Origin: Bacteroidales bacterium
GTDB taxonomy: Bacteria; Bacteroidota; Bacteroidia; Bacteroidales; UBA932
DNA length: 64,000 bases
Direction of reading: 5' to 3'
Assembly: GCA_017399905.1 (NCBI GenBank)
Contig: JAFQAR010000102.1
Coordinates: 56,472 to 120,471, forward strand
A model generated the notes under the pieces. That model was given only the letters and a program-made list of their open reading frames with translations. It ran no database searches and was not told the DNA's origin. A program made the position numbers and the translations under genes. Every line of letters starts with the position of its first letter. Position 1 is the stretch's first letter. Shown here piece after piece: positions 53,855-61,600 of the stretch.

Positions 53855-54547
53855 ATGATTTTCAATCTTTTACAGGTAGTTGACACTACACTTGTCCAGG
53901 CTGCCCCAGTGCAGCAGGAGATGAAGCTGTCCCTCATTGACCTTGCTTCAAAGGGAGGCTGGCTCATGATCATCCTCCTCATCCTTTCGGTAATCGCAAT
54001 CTACATCTTCGGCAACAAATGGTGGATGATCCACAAGGCCGGACAGATCGACAGGAACTTCATGAAGGATATCCACGACCTGATCCACGACGGAAAGATC
54101 AAGTCTGCGACAGAGCTCTGCCAGAGATATGACTCTCCGGTGGCAAGACTCGTCGAGAAAGGCATCGAGAGGATAGGAAGACCTCTCCAGGACATCCAGA
54201 CAGCTGTGGAGAACATGGGCAACGTGGAAGTCGCAAGACTCGAGAAGGGTCTGCCTATGCTTGCCACAATCGCCGGAGGTGCGCCGATGATCGGTTTCCT
54301 CGGCACCGTGACAGGTATGATCGAGGCCTTCTTCAGAATGTCGACAGCAGGCAACAACATCGACATCACCCTCCTTTCAGGTGGTATCTATGAAGCGATG
54401 GTGACCACTGTAGGCGGACTTTTTGTAGGTATCATCGCATACTTCGGCTACAACTACCTCACATCACAGATCTCGAATCTGGTATTCAAGATGGAAAGCA
54501 CGACCATCGAATTCATCGACATGCTCCATGAGCCTGCCGGCAAATAA
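53855..54547 (+). CDS. exbB: MotA/TolQ/ExbB proton-channel protein (second set)
   Basis: 230 residues, without the cleavable signal seen in the other ExbB. Three helices: about 30-52, 140-162 and 185-207. APMIGFLGTVTGMIEAFF is the family signature. It should form a proton channel with the ExbD just downstream (14-base gap) and energise the TonB encoded next. Together with genes 54562-55788 it forms a standard ExbB-ExbD-TonB operon. Confidence 0.92.
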   Translation: MIFNLLQVVDTTLVQAAPVQQEMKLSLIDLASKGGWLMIILLILSVIAIYIFGNKWWMIHKAGQIDRNFMKDIHDLIHDGKIKSATELCQRYDSPVARLVEKGIERIGRPLQDIQTAVENMGNVEVARLEKGLPMLATIAGGAPMIGFLGTVTGMIEAFFRMSTAGNNIDITLLSGGIYEAMVTTVGGLFVGIIAYFGYNYLTSQISNLVFKMESTTIEFIDMLHEPAGK

Positions 54548-54561
54548 AAAGGACAGACGAA

Positions 54562-54975
54562 ATGGCAATTAAAAGAACAACAAGGGTCGATTCAGGATTC
54601 TCGATGTCGTCGATGACGGACATCGTGTTCCTGTTGCTCATCTTCTTCCTTGTGACCTCCACTCTGATCAACCCTAACGCCCTCAAGCTTCTTCTTCCGA
54701 AGAGCACGGGCCAGGTGTCGGCAAAGGCAACCGTAAGCGTATCGATCAAGCACTGGCAGGACACGGATTCCTTCTCATACCACATAAACGGAGACGAGAC
54801 CCCGGTGAGGTTCGACCTCATCGAAGACGAGCTTGTGGAGCTCCTTCAGACAGAAGAGGACCCTACCTTCTCGATCTACGCTGACGAGACAGTTCCGATC
54901 AAGGAAGTCGTGGCTGTGATGAACATCGCGAAACGCAACCATTACAAGGTGATAATGGCGACATCGCCGGAATAG
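54562..54975 (+). CDS. exbD: ExbD/TolR-family protein (second set)
   Basis: 137 residues, close to the usual ExbD length. One helix with the conserved proton-carrying Asp in SMTDIVFLLLIFFLVTS (about 16-32), then a periplasmic domain with the C-terminal NHYKVIMAT strand. Partner of the ExbB directly upstream. Confidence 0.92.
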   Translation: MAIKRTTRVDSGFSMSSMTDIVFLLLIFFLVTSTLINPNALKLLLPKSTGQVSAKATVSVSIKHWQDTDSFSYHINGDETPVRFDLIEDELVELLQTEEDPTFSIYADETVPIKEVVAVMNIAKRNHYKVIMATSPE

Positions 54976-54999
54976 GAAAAGAAAAGGGACAGATCCGCT

Positions 55000-55788
55000 A
55001 TGGCAGAACAATATCTTAGAGAAAGGGAAAGGCAGGAGAGCCGTTCGAGGGTGACAGGAGTCGCCCTTACGACGGTCATGCACCTGGCTGTTCTTGCCGG
55101 CTGTTTCCTTATGGGATTCACCTATCTCGATCCCCCGCCGCCCGAGCAGGAGCAGATCCTTATCGAATTCGACGAACCGGAGATCGCAAAGCCTAAGCAG
55201 ACATGGAACGGCACGAGGCCGCAGGCTGTGGAGCCGGACAGGACAAAGCCTATAAACCTGGTACAGAAATCAGAGGCTCAGAACGTCGGAACCAAGAGCA
55301 ACGAGGCACCGGAATCGGTCGTGGATGATTTCGGAGACGTGGACATAAAGGACCCAGCACCTAAGAAGGAGATCGACAGGAGGGCACTTTTCCGCGCTGC
55401 AGACAACAAGACGCAGAAAGATACGCTCGCAGCCCAGACGGCAAGAGAGGTCAGCGATGCACTGAAGGCAGGACATGCCCAGGGAAACACAAAGACCGGC
55501 GAGACATCCGGAGAGCCTAATGCGAAACTTCAGGGCAGAAGCATCAACGGAACCCTTCCTCGCCCGTCATATCCGGTACAGAAGTCAGGTACTGTCGTAG
55601 TAGAGATATGGGTGGACAATTACGGCAACGTGCAGAAGGCTGTAGCAGGAGTCGAAGGAACGACGGTAACGGACAAGACTCTCTGGCAGGAGGCAAGAAA
55701 GGCGGCGCTCGGAGCTCACTTCAACATGAGCGCAGACGCTCCGGCCCTGCAGAAGGGAACGATAACATACGTATTCAAACTGAAATAG
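55000..55788 (+). CDS. tonB: TonB energy-transducer protein
   Basis: 262 residues. A basic cytoplasmic start (YLRERERQESRSR), one membrane helix (about 19-40), a Pro/Glu-rich spacer starting DPPPPEQEQ, a long charged linker and a C-terminal TonB domain (GTVVVEIWVDNYGNVQKA onward). It transmits energy from ExbBD to outer-membrane TonB-dependent transporters. No such transporter is in the window. Confidence 0.88.
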   Translation: MAEQYLRERERQESRSRVTGVALTTVMHLAVLAGCFLMGFTYLDPPPPEQEQILIEFDEPEIAKPKQTWNGTRPQAVEPDRTKPINLVQKSEAQNVGTKSNEAPESVVDDFGDVDIKDPAPKKEIDRRALFRAADNKTQKDTLAAQTAREVSDALKAGHAQGNTKTGETSGEPNAKLQGRSINGTLPRPSYPVQKSGTVVVEIWVDNYGNVQKAVAGVEGTTVTDKTLWQEARKAALGAHFNMSADAPALQKGTITYVFKLK

Positions 55789-55872
55789 ACCGGCATGGCC
55801 GGACAGGAATATTGGCGTGAGCCAAAACAAACATTTATACAAACATTTAATCAGCCGGGAAGGCGCAATACA

Positions 55873-57189
55873 ATGGAAGACAACAGAAGAGGCGGCAATG
55901 GCCGCAGGACAGAAGGCCGTAGAGAGTACGGAGAGAGAAAACATCACCAGAACAGCAACGGTGAGAGAAGAAGCTTCAGCATCGACAGACCTCGCAGGTC
56001 ATATTCGGACAACGGCGAGAGAAGAAGCTACGGAAACAATGAGAGAAGGTCATTCGGCGAACATTCCGAGAGGAAGAGCTTCGGCGGTGACAGACCACGC
56101 AGGTCATTCTCTGACAACGGAGAGAGAAGAAGCTTCAGCAGTGACAGACCTCGCAGGTCATATTCGGACAACGGCGAGAGAAGAAGCTACGGAAACAATG
56201 AGAGAAGGTCATTCGGAGAGAACTCTGAAAGGAGAAGCTTCGGCGGCGACAGGCCACGCAGGTCATTCTCTGACAACGGAGAAAGAAGAAGCTACGGAAA
56301 CAGAAATGAAAGAAGAGGCTTCGGTAACAGCGGCAGAAAGAGCTACAACAGGAAGGACCTCAACTACTTCCGCAACGAGGATGAAAGCGGAATCAGCAGA
56401 ATGATAAGCAGAAGGCCTCAGGTGGACGGTGCAGAATATTCTGACAACGACATGGTGAAGACTCCTATCAAGGAGGAGATCCGTCTCAACAAGTTCATCG
56501 CCAACTCAGGCGTATGCTCAAGAAGAGAGGCCGACAACTTCATACTCGCAGGAGTGGTGACAGTGAACGGCGAGGTTGTGACAGAACTCGGAACAAAGGT
56601 CAACATCAAGACCGACGACATCAGGTTCAACGGCGAAAGGCTCAAGGGAGAGGACAAGGTATACATCGTGATGAACAAGCCTAAGGGCTATGTGACCACA
56701 GCAAGCGACCCTCACGCAGACAAGACAGTGATGGACCTCCTCAAGAACTGCAATTCAAGGGTATTCCCTGTGGGACGTCTCGACAAGAATACGACCGGAG
56801 TCCTCATGTTCACCAACGACGGAGAGATCGCAGAGAAGCTTACACACCCTTCATACGACAAGAAGAAGATATATCAGGTATCTCTTGACAGCAAGCTCAA
56901 GCAGGAGGACTATGAGAAGATCCTCAGCGGCGTGGAACTCAACGACGGCATCATCGCAGCCGACGAGCTCGAGTACATCGAGGAGGATGACCACCGCAAG
57001 CTCGGCATCGAGATCCACTCAGGCAAGAACCGCATCGTCCGCAGGATATTCGAATCTCTCGGATATGAGGTGAAGGCTCTTGACAGAGTATATTTCGCAG
57101 GTCTCACAAAGAAGGGACTGAAGAGAGGAGAGTGGAGATTCCTTACTGAGGGAGAGACCAACCTTCTCAAGATGGGAGCATACATTTAA
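55873..57189 (+). CDS. RluB-type pseudouridine synthase with Arg/Ser-rich repeat N-terminus
   Basis: 438 residues from the ATG at 55873. Residues 1-175 are a low-complexity Arg/Ser/Asn/Gly/Glu region made of DRPRRS(Y/F)SDNGERRS units and shorter NNERRSFGE units. From about 200 the enzyme proper starts: an S4 RNA-binding domain (IRLNKFIANSGVCSRREAD) and the synthase domain with GRLDKNTTG (catalytic Asp) and NRIVRRIFESLGYEV. It should make a pseudouridine in 23S rRNA (RluB class). A basic repeat tail probably adds RNA binding. era follows 32 bases later. Confidence 0.9.
   Translation: MEDNRRGGNGRRTEGRREYGERKHHQNSNGERRSFSIDRPRRSYSDNGERRSYGNNERRSFGEHSERKSFGGDRPRRSFSDNGERRSFSSDRPRRSYSDNGERRSYGNNERRSFGENSERRSFGGDRPRRSFSDNGERRSYGNRNERRGFGNSGRKSYNRKDLNYFRNEDESGISRMISRRPQVDGAEYSDNDMVKTPIKEEIRLNKFIANSGVCSRREADNFILAGVVTVNGEVVTELGTKVNIKTDDIRFNGERLKGEDKVYIVMNKPKGYVTTASDPHADKTVMDLLKNCNSRVFPVGRLDKNTTGVLMFTNDGEIAEKLTHPSYDKKKIYQVSLDSKLKQEDYEKILSGVELNDGIIAADELEYIEEDDHRKLGIEIHSGKNRIVRRIFESLGYEVKALDRVYFAGLTKKGLKRGEWRFLTEGETNLLKMGAYI
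55984..56301 (+). repeat. 159-bp tandem duplication inside the pseudouridine synthase gene
   Basis: Copy 1 is 55984-56142 and copy 2 is 56143-56301 (53 codons each). The first 78 bases of the copies look identical, with scattered changes later, pointing to a fairly recent duplication. Each copy itself holds two DRPRRS-type half units. Confidence 0.85.
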
Positions 57190-57221
57190 AAGATTCCTCA
57201 CCCGTTCATAACAGATTGATA

Positions 57222-58118
57222 ATGAGCGAACAGACCAAAAGACATCGCGCTGGATTTGTCAACATAATCGGTAATCCGAATGTAGGCAAATCCACGCTTA
57301 TGAATGCACTTGTAGGAGAGAAGCTGTCCATCGTGACTGCAAAGGCCCAGACGACCAGACACAGGATAATGGGCATAGTAAACGGCGATGACTATCAGAT
57401 CGTATACTCCGACACACCTGGAATACTCAAGCCGAACTACAGGCTCCAGCAGAGCATGATGAATTTCGTGGACACTGCAATCGGCGATGCGGACATCATA
57501 CTTTACGTGACCGACACCGTCGAGAAGGGTGACAAGAACGACGAGTACATAGCTAAGCTGAAGAAGGTCGGTTGTCCGGTGATCCTTGTCATCAACAAGA
57601 TAGACATCAGCAGTCAGGAGCAGGTCATCGGGCTCATGAACTGGTGGAAGGAGCAGATTCCGAACGCAATTATCTTCCCTGCATCCGCTCAGGAGAAATT
57701 CAATCTTGACAACATCTTCGACGCCATTGTCGGAAACCTCCCAGTTGCACCGGCATGGTACGACAAGGATGTCTTCACAGACAAGAACCTCAGGTTCTTC
57801 GCATCCGAGATTGTAAGGGAAAAGATATTCCTGAACTACAAGGAGGAGATCCCTTACAGCTGCGAAGTGGTAGTCGAGGAATTCAAGGAAGGTTCTGAAA
57901 GGTACGACATCAGCGCAGTCATCTACGTGATGCGCGACACCCAGAAGGGCATCATCATAGGCAAGGGAGGCCAGTCCCTCAAGAAGGTCGGCACCCAGGC
58001 CAGGATCGAAATGGAGGATTTCTTCCAGAAGAAGGTCTTCCTCCGCCTGTTCGTGAAGGTGGACCCGGACTGGAGGGAAAGCAAGAAGGAACTTAGAAAA
58101 TTCGGATACGAATATTAA
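57222..58118 (+). CDS. era: Ribosome-assembly GTPase Era
   Basis: 298 residues from the ATG at 57222 (a TTG six bases upstream is the only alternative). GTPase motifs: GNPNVGKST (17-25), TTRHRIMG, DTPGI, NKID. A C-terminal KH domain has GIIIGKGGQSLKKVG. Era binds the 3' end of 16S rRNA and helps 30S assembly, which fits the rRNA-modifying enzyme just upstream. parC follows 21 bases later. Confidence 0.96.
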   Translation: MSEQTKRHRAGFVNIIGNPNVGKSTLMNALVGEKLSIVTAKAQTTRHRIMGIVNGDDYQIVYSDTPGILKPNYRLQQSMMNFVDTAIGDADIILYVTDTVEKGDKNDEYIAKLKKVGCPVILVINKIDISSQEQVIGLMNWWKEQIPNAIIFPASAQEKFNLDNIFDAIVGNLPVAPAWYDKDVFTDKNLRFFASEIVREKIFLNYKEEIPYSCEVVVEEFKEGSERYDISAVIYVMRDTQKGIIIGKGGQSLKKVGTQARIEMEDFFQKKVFLRLFVKVDPDWRESKKELRKFGYEY

Positions 58119-58139
58119 TATAGAAGAAGTGAGGTAAAT

Positions 58140-60848
58140 ATGAGTTTTGAGGAGATAGATCTTCCTGAAGAGGAAATCAATGACAGCAACGGCGAGGAGC
58201 AGGAGCTTGAAATGAGCGATGCCGCCCCGACAGGAAAGTTTGAGAAGTTGCTTGGAGAAGGCAGCAGGAAATACAAGCTTTCCGGTATGTTCAGGGAGTG
58301 GTATATAGACTACTCGTCCTATACCGTGCTCTACAGAGCCGTACCGCATCTTATCGACGGATTGAAACCGGTCCAGAGACGAGTGCTGCACGCCATGTGG
58401 AGGATGGATGACGGCAGCTATACCAAGGTGGCGAACATCGTCGGACAGGCCATGCAGTTCCATCCGCATGGAGACCAGTCCATCCTCGGCGCACTCGTAT
58501 GGCTGGGACAGAGGAACTATCTCGTGGACTGTCAGGGAAACTGGGGTAACATCCTCACAGGAGACTCCAATGCCGCACCCCGATACATAGAGGCCCGCCT
58601 CAGCAAGTTCGGAAAGGAAGTCGTCTTCAACCCGAAGACCACCAACTGGATGACTTCATATGACGGAAGGAACCAGGAGCCGATCGAACTCCCTGTGAAG
58701 TTCCCTATACTTCTCGCTCAGGGAACGGAGGGTATCGGAGCTGGTTTCGCATCCAAGATACTTCCTCATAACTTCAACGAACTCATCGATGCTTCGATAT
58801 CCATCCTTCAGGGCAAGGATTTCGAGATATTCCCGGACTTCCTGACAGGAGGTGCAGCCGACTGCTCGAAATACAGCAGCAGGCGCAAGGGCGGAAAGAT
58901 CAAGATACGCGCAAAGATTGAGAAGATCGACAAGAACACTCTTGCCATCACAGAGGTTCCATACAGCAAGACCACTCCTGTTGTCATCGAATCCATCCTC
59001 AAGGCGAAGGAGACCGGCAAGATCAAGATCAAGAAGATCGACGACCTCACTACAGACAAGGTCAACATCATAATCCACCTTCCGAACGACGTTTCGCCGG
59101 ACAAGACGATCGACGCTCTCTATGCGTTCACAGCCTGCGAGGTGTCGATAACGCCGAATACCTGCGTGATCCTCGACAACAGGCCACAGGTGCTCAGCGT
59201 GAACGACATGCTCCGCTACAGCACGGAACACACGAAGGACCTTCTCGGACAGGAGCTTTCTATCAGGCTCAGCGAGCTCGAGAATGACTGGCACTACAAC
59301 TCTCTTGAAAAGATATTCTTCGAGAACAAGGTGTACAAGATCCTCGAGGGAGATGCAAAGACATGGGAAGCCCAGCTTCAGGAGGTGTTCGACGAGATGC
59401 TGAAGTACCAGAAGTTGCTCAAGAGACCGATACTGATGGAGGACATCCACAAGCTTGTGGAGAAGCCTGTACGCAAGATTTCGAAGTTCGATGTCAAGGC
59501 TGTAGATGAGAAGCTCCGCGGCATCGAGGCTGAAATGGAAGAGGTGCAGAACCATCTCGACCACCTCAACGACTTCGCCATCAACTATTTCAAGAACCTC
59601 AAGAAGAAGTACGGAAAGGCATATCCGAGACTCACGGAACTCGTCGAGTTCGAGAACATCGAGAGCACAAGGGTGGTAAGCAACAACGCGAAGCTCTACG
59701 CCAACAAGGCGGAAGGATTCGTCGGCCTTGCGCTCAAGAAGGAGGACAATGCGGAATTCATCTGCGACTGTTCGGACCTTTCAGAGATAATCGTCATCCA
59801 CAAGGATGGAAAATACCGCGTCACAAAGGTGTCGGAGAAGGCGTTCTTCGGCAAGGACATCCTCTATGTCGGCCTGTTCGACAGGAATGACCAGAGGACG
59901 ATTTACAACGTCATCTACCGCGAAGGAAAGACTGCCGTAAGCTACGCAAAACGCTTTGCGGTCACCAGCGTGACAAGGGACAAGGAGTATGACATAACCC
60001 AGGGAACACCGGGTTCACAGGTACTCTGGCTCACAGTGAACCACAACGGTGAGGCCGAAAGCGTGAAGATCTATTTCAGGCAGAGGGCAAAGCTCAAGAA
60101 GTTCATCGACGAATACGATTTCTCCCAGCTTGCCATCAAGGGAAGGGCTTCAAGAGGAAACCTTGTGTCAAAGAACCCTATCCAGAAGATCAACCTGAAG
60201 GCGAAAGGCGTTTCCACAATCGGAGGCAAGGACATCTGGTTCGACGAGGACATCCAGAGGCTCAATGAAGACGGAAGAGGTCTGCATCTGGGTCAGTTCA
60301 ATACCGGCGACCACATCCTCGCCATCTTCAAGGACGGAACATACTATACCACGACATTCGACCTGAGCAACAGATATCAGGGAGAGCTCCTCAAGATAGA
60401 GAAGCTCGACCCGAACAAGGTGTACACAGCACTGTACTACGACAAGTCAGTGACTTCGTTCTACGTGAAGAGGTTCTCGTTCGACGTGAGCGACAACACT
60501 CCTGTAAGCTTCATATCCGATGCGAAAGGTTCATATCTGGTCGAGCTGAGCGATGACAGGCATCCGCAGTTCGAGATCACCTTCGGCGGCAAGAACGTGA
60601 ACCGCGACCCGGAGAACGTGGACGCAGAGGAGTTCATCGCGAAGAAGGGCCTGCAGGCCAAGGGCAAGAAGGTCAGCGCGCTTGACGTGAAGTCAGTAAG
60701 GTTCATCGAGCCGCTTCACAAGGAGGGTGACGATGTCGTGCCGGAAGAGTCGGAGGCTGAGAACATTGCAGGAGAGATTGACAACAGCGATGTCGAGGAT
60801 CCGATAGATATCGAACTTGATGAAGATACACAATTGACACTTTTCTGA
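58140..60848 (+). CDS. parC: DNA topoisomerase IV subunit A
   Basis: 902 residues. An acidic N-terminal extension (about 45 residues) comes before the GyrA/ParC core: GLKPVQRRVLHAM, the quinolone-target loop region HPHGDQS (108-114), and the catalytic Tyr149 in APRYIEARL. The C-terminal 380 residues carry beta-pinwheel-like repeats without a GyrA box, which favours ParC over GyrA; the Bacteroidota-type family is usually labelled gyrase/topoisomerase IV subunit A. parE is not adjacent. The stop overlaps the aroK ATG by one base (TGATG). Confidence 0.93.
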   Translation: MSFEEIDLPEEEINDSNGEEQELEMSDAAPTGKFEKLLGEGSRKYKLSGMFREWYIDYSSYTVLYRAVPHLIDGLKPVQRRVLHAMWRMDDGSYTKVANIVGQAMQFHPHGDQSILGALVWLGQRNYLVDCQGNWGNILTGDSNAAPRYIEARLSKFGKEVVFNPKTTNWMTSYDGRNQEPIELPVKFPILLAQGTEGIGAGFASKILPHNFNELIDASISILQGKDFEIFPDFLTGGAADCSKYSSRRKGGKIKIRAKIEKIDKNTLAITEVPYSKTTPVVIESILKAKETGKIKIKKIDDLTTDKVNIIIHLPNDVSPDKTIDALYAFTACEVSITPNTCVILDNRPQVLSVNDMLRYSTEHTKDLLGQELSIRLSELENDWHYNSLEKIFFENKVYKILEGDAKTWEAQLQEVFDEMLKYQKLLKRPILMEDIHKLVEKPVRKISKFDVKAVDEKLRGIEAEMEEVQNHLDHLNDFAINYFKNLKKKYGKAYPRLTELVEFENIESTRVVSNNAKLYANKAEGFVGLALKKEDNAEFICDCSDLSEIIVIHKDGKYRVTKVSEKAFFGKDILYVGLFDRNDQRTIYNVIYREGKTAVSYAKRFAVTSVTRDKEYDITQGTPGSQVLWLTVNHNGEAESVKIYFRQRAKLKKFIDEYDFSQLAIKGRASRGNLVSKNPIQKINLKAKGVSTIGGKDIWFDEDIQRLNEDGRGLHLGQFNTGDHILAIFKDGTYYTTTFDLSNRYQGELLKIEKLDPNKVYTALYYDKSVTSFYVKRFSFDVSDNTPVSFISDAKGSYLVELSDDRHPQFEITFGGKNVNRDPENVDAEEFIAKKGLQAKGKKVSALDVKSVRFIEPLHKEGDDVVPEESEAENIAGEIDNSDVEDPIDIELDEDTQLTLF

Positions 60849-61600
60849 TGATCATATCATTGACAGGATTCATGGGATGCGGCAAGAGCAGCGTCGGGAG
60901 GAAACTCTCGGAACTGCTCTGCTGTCCTTTTATGGACCTGGATTCAGTGATTGAGGAGAGAGCAGGACGTACGATTCCTGAGATTTTCGCAAGCGAGGGT
61001 GAGGCGGAGTTCAGGAGGATGGAGGCAGAAGCGTTGGAAGCTGTAACAGGACAGCAGCCCAAGTGTTCCGGAGGCCCCCTCCCACTTCGTGGGCCCCTCC
61101 CCCTAGCCGGGGGTGGCAAAATGCCTCCTCCACACAATGGGCAGACTGTCTCCAGTCATGAAAACTCAGAAGGAAAAAGACGCGGGGTGTTGGCGCTGGG
61201 AGGAGGAGCGGTGATGACTCCGTCATGTGCAAAACTTGTACATGAGCATACACTGTGCATCTATCTGAGAGCATCCGTAGAGACCCTTCTGGCCCATCTT
61301 TCCGGCGAAGCCGACAAAAGGCCTCTGCTTCAGAACAACACCGACCAAACTACTTCTGATTGTCATTTCGACCGAGCAGCTTCTGATTGTCATTTCGACC
61401 GAGCAGCTTCTGATTGTCATTTCGACCGAGCGGAGCGAGTGGAGAAATCTCCCACCCTAAGACAACGCATAGAAACATTAATGTCCCTCCGTTCCTCCAC
61501 ATACGAAAAGACCGCCCATATCATCATAGATACGGACGGCAAATCCATTGACTCCATCTGTCAGGAGATCATTTCAACAGCAATATTACCCCGGCCTTAG
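60848..61600 (+). CDS. aroK: Shikimate kinase carrying two in-frame insertions
   Basis: 250 residues, while the family has about 165-175. The core is present: P-loop GFMGCGKSS (7-15), FMDLDSVIEER (shikimate-binding Asp), EFRRMEAEAL (Arg), LALGGGAV (116-122), RPLL (158-161) and RSSTYEKTAHIIIDTD (C-terminal Arg and Tyr). Insertion 1 (about 69-110) is Pro/Gly-rich and lies before the GGG motif. Insertion 2 (about 163-204) repeats ASDCHFDRA three times and lies in the LID. Both keep the frame. Removing both gives about 166 residues. It phosphorylates shikimate in aromatic amino acid synthesis; activity of this form is unproven. The stop overlaps that of recJ. Confidence 0.88.
   Translation: MIISLTGFMGCGKSSVGRKLSELLCCPFMDLDSVIEERAGRTIPEIFASEGEAEFRRMEAEALEAVTGQQPKCSGGPLPLRGPLPLAGGGKMPPPHNGQTVSSHENSEGKRRGVLALGGGAVMTPSCAKLVHEHTLCIYLRASVETLLAHLSGEADKRPLLQNNTDQTTSDCHFDRAASDCHFDRAASDCHFDRAERVEKSPTLRQRIETLMSLRSSTYEKTAHIIIDTDGKSIDSICQEIISTAILPRP
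61052..61177 (+). repeat. GC-rich hairpin element inserted in aroK
   Basis: About 126 bases without counterpart in normal aroK. They contain stacked small hairpins: CCCAC/GTGGG at 61081-61093, a C5/G5 stem near 61099-61113 and GGCA/TGCC at 61114-61124. It resembles dispersed palindromic repeats; I see no second copy in this window. Confidence 0.6.
61353..61433 (+). repeat. Three tandem 27-bp repeats in aroK
   Basis: Three copies of a 27-base unit (61353-61379, 61380-61406, 61407-61433) that codes ASDCHFDRA. The third copy runs on into a partly palindromic GAGCGGAGCGAG stretch. The unit length is a multiple of three, so copy number can change without breaking the gene. Confidence 0.9.

Noticed and set aside
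57198-58469. 423-residue open frame on the minus strand opposite era and parC
   Set aside because: It spans the border of two conserved genes on the other strand and has no domain of its own.
58656-59564. 302-residue open frame on the minus strand opposite parC
   Set aside because: Leu/Val/Asp-rich mirror of parC codons with no independent start signals.
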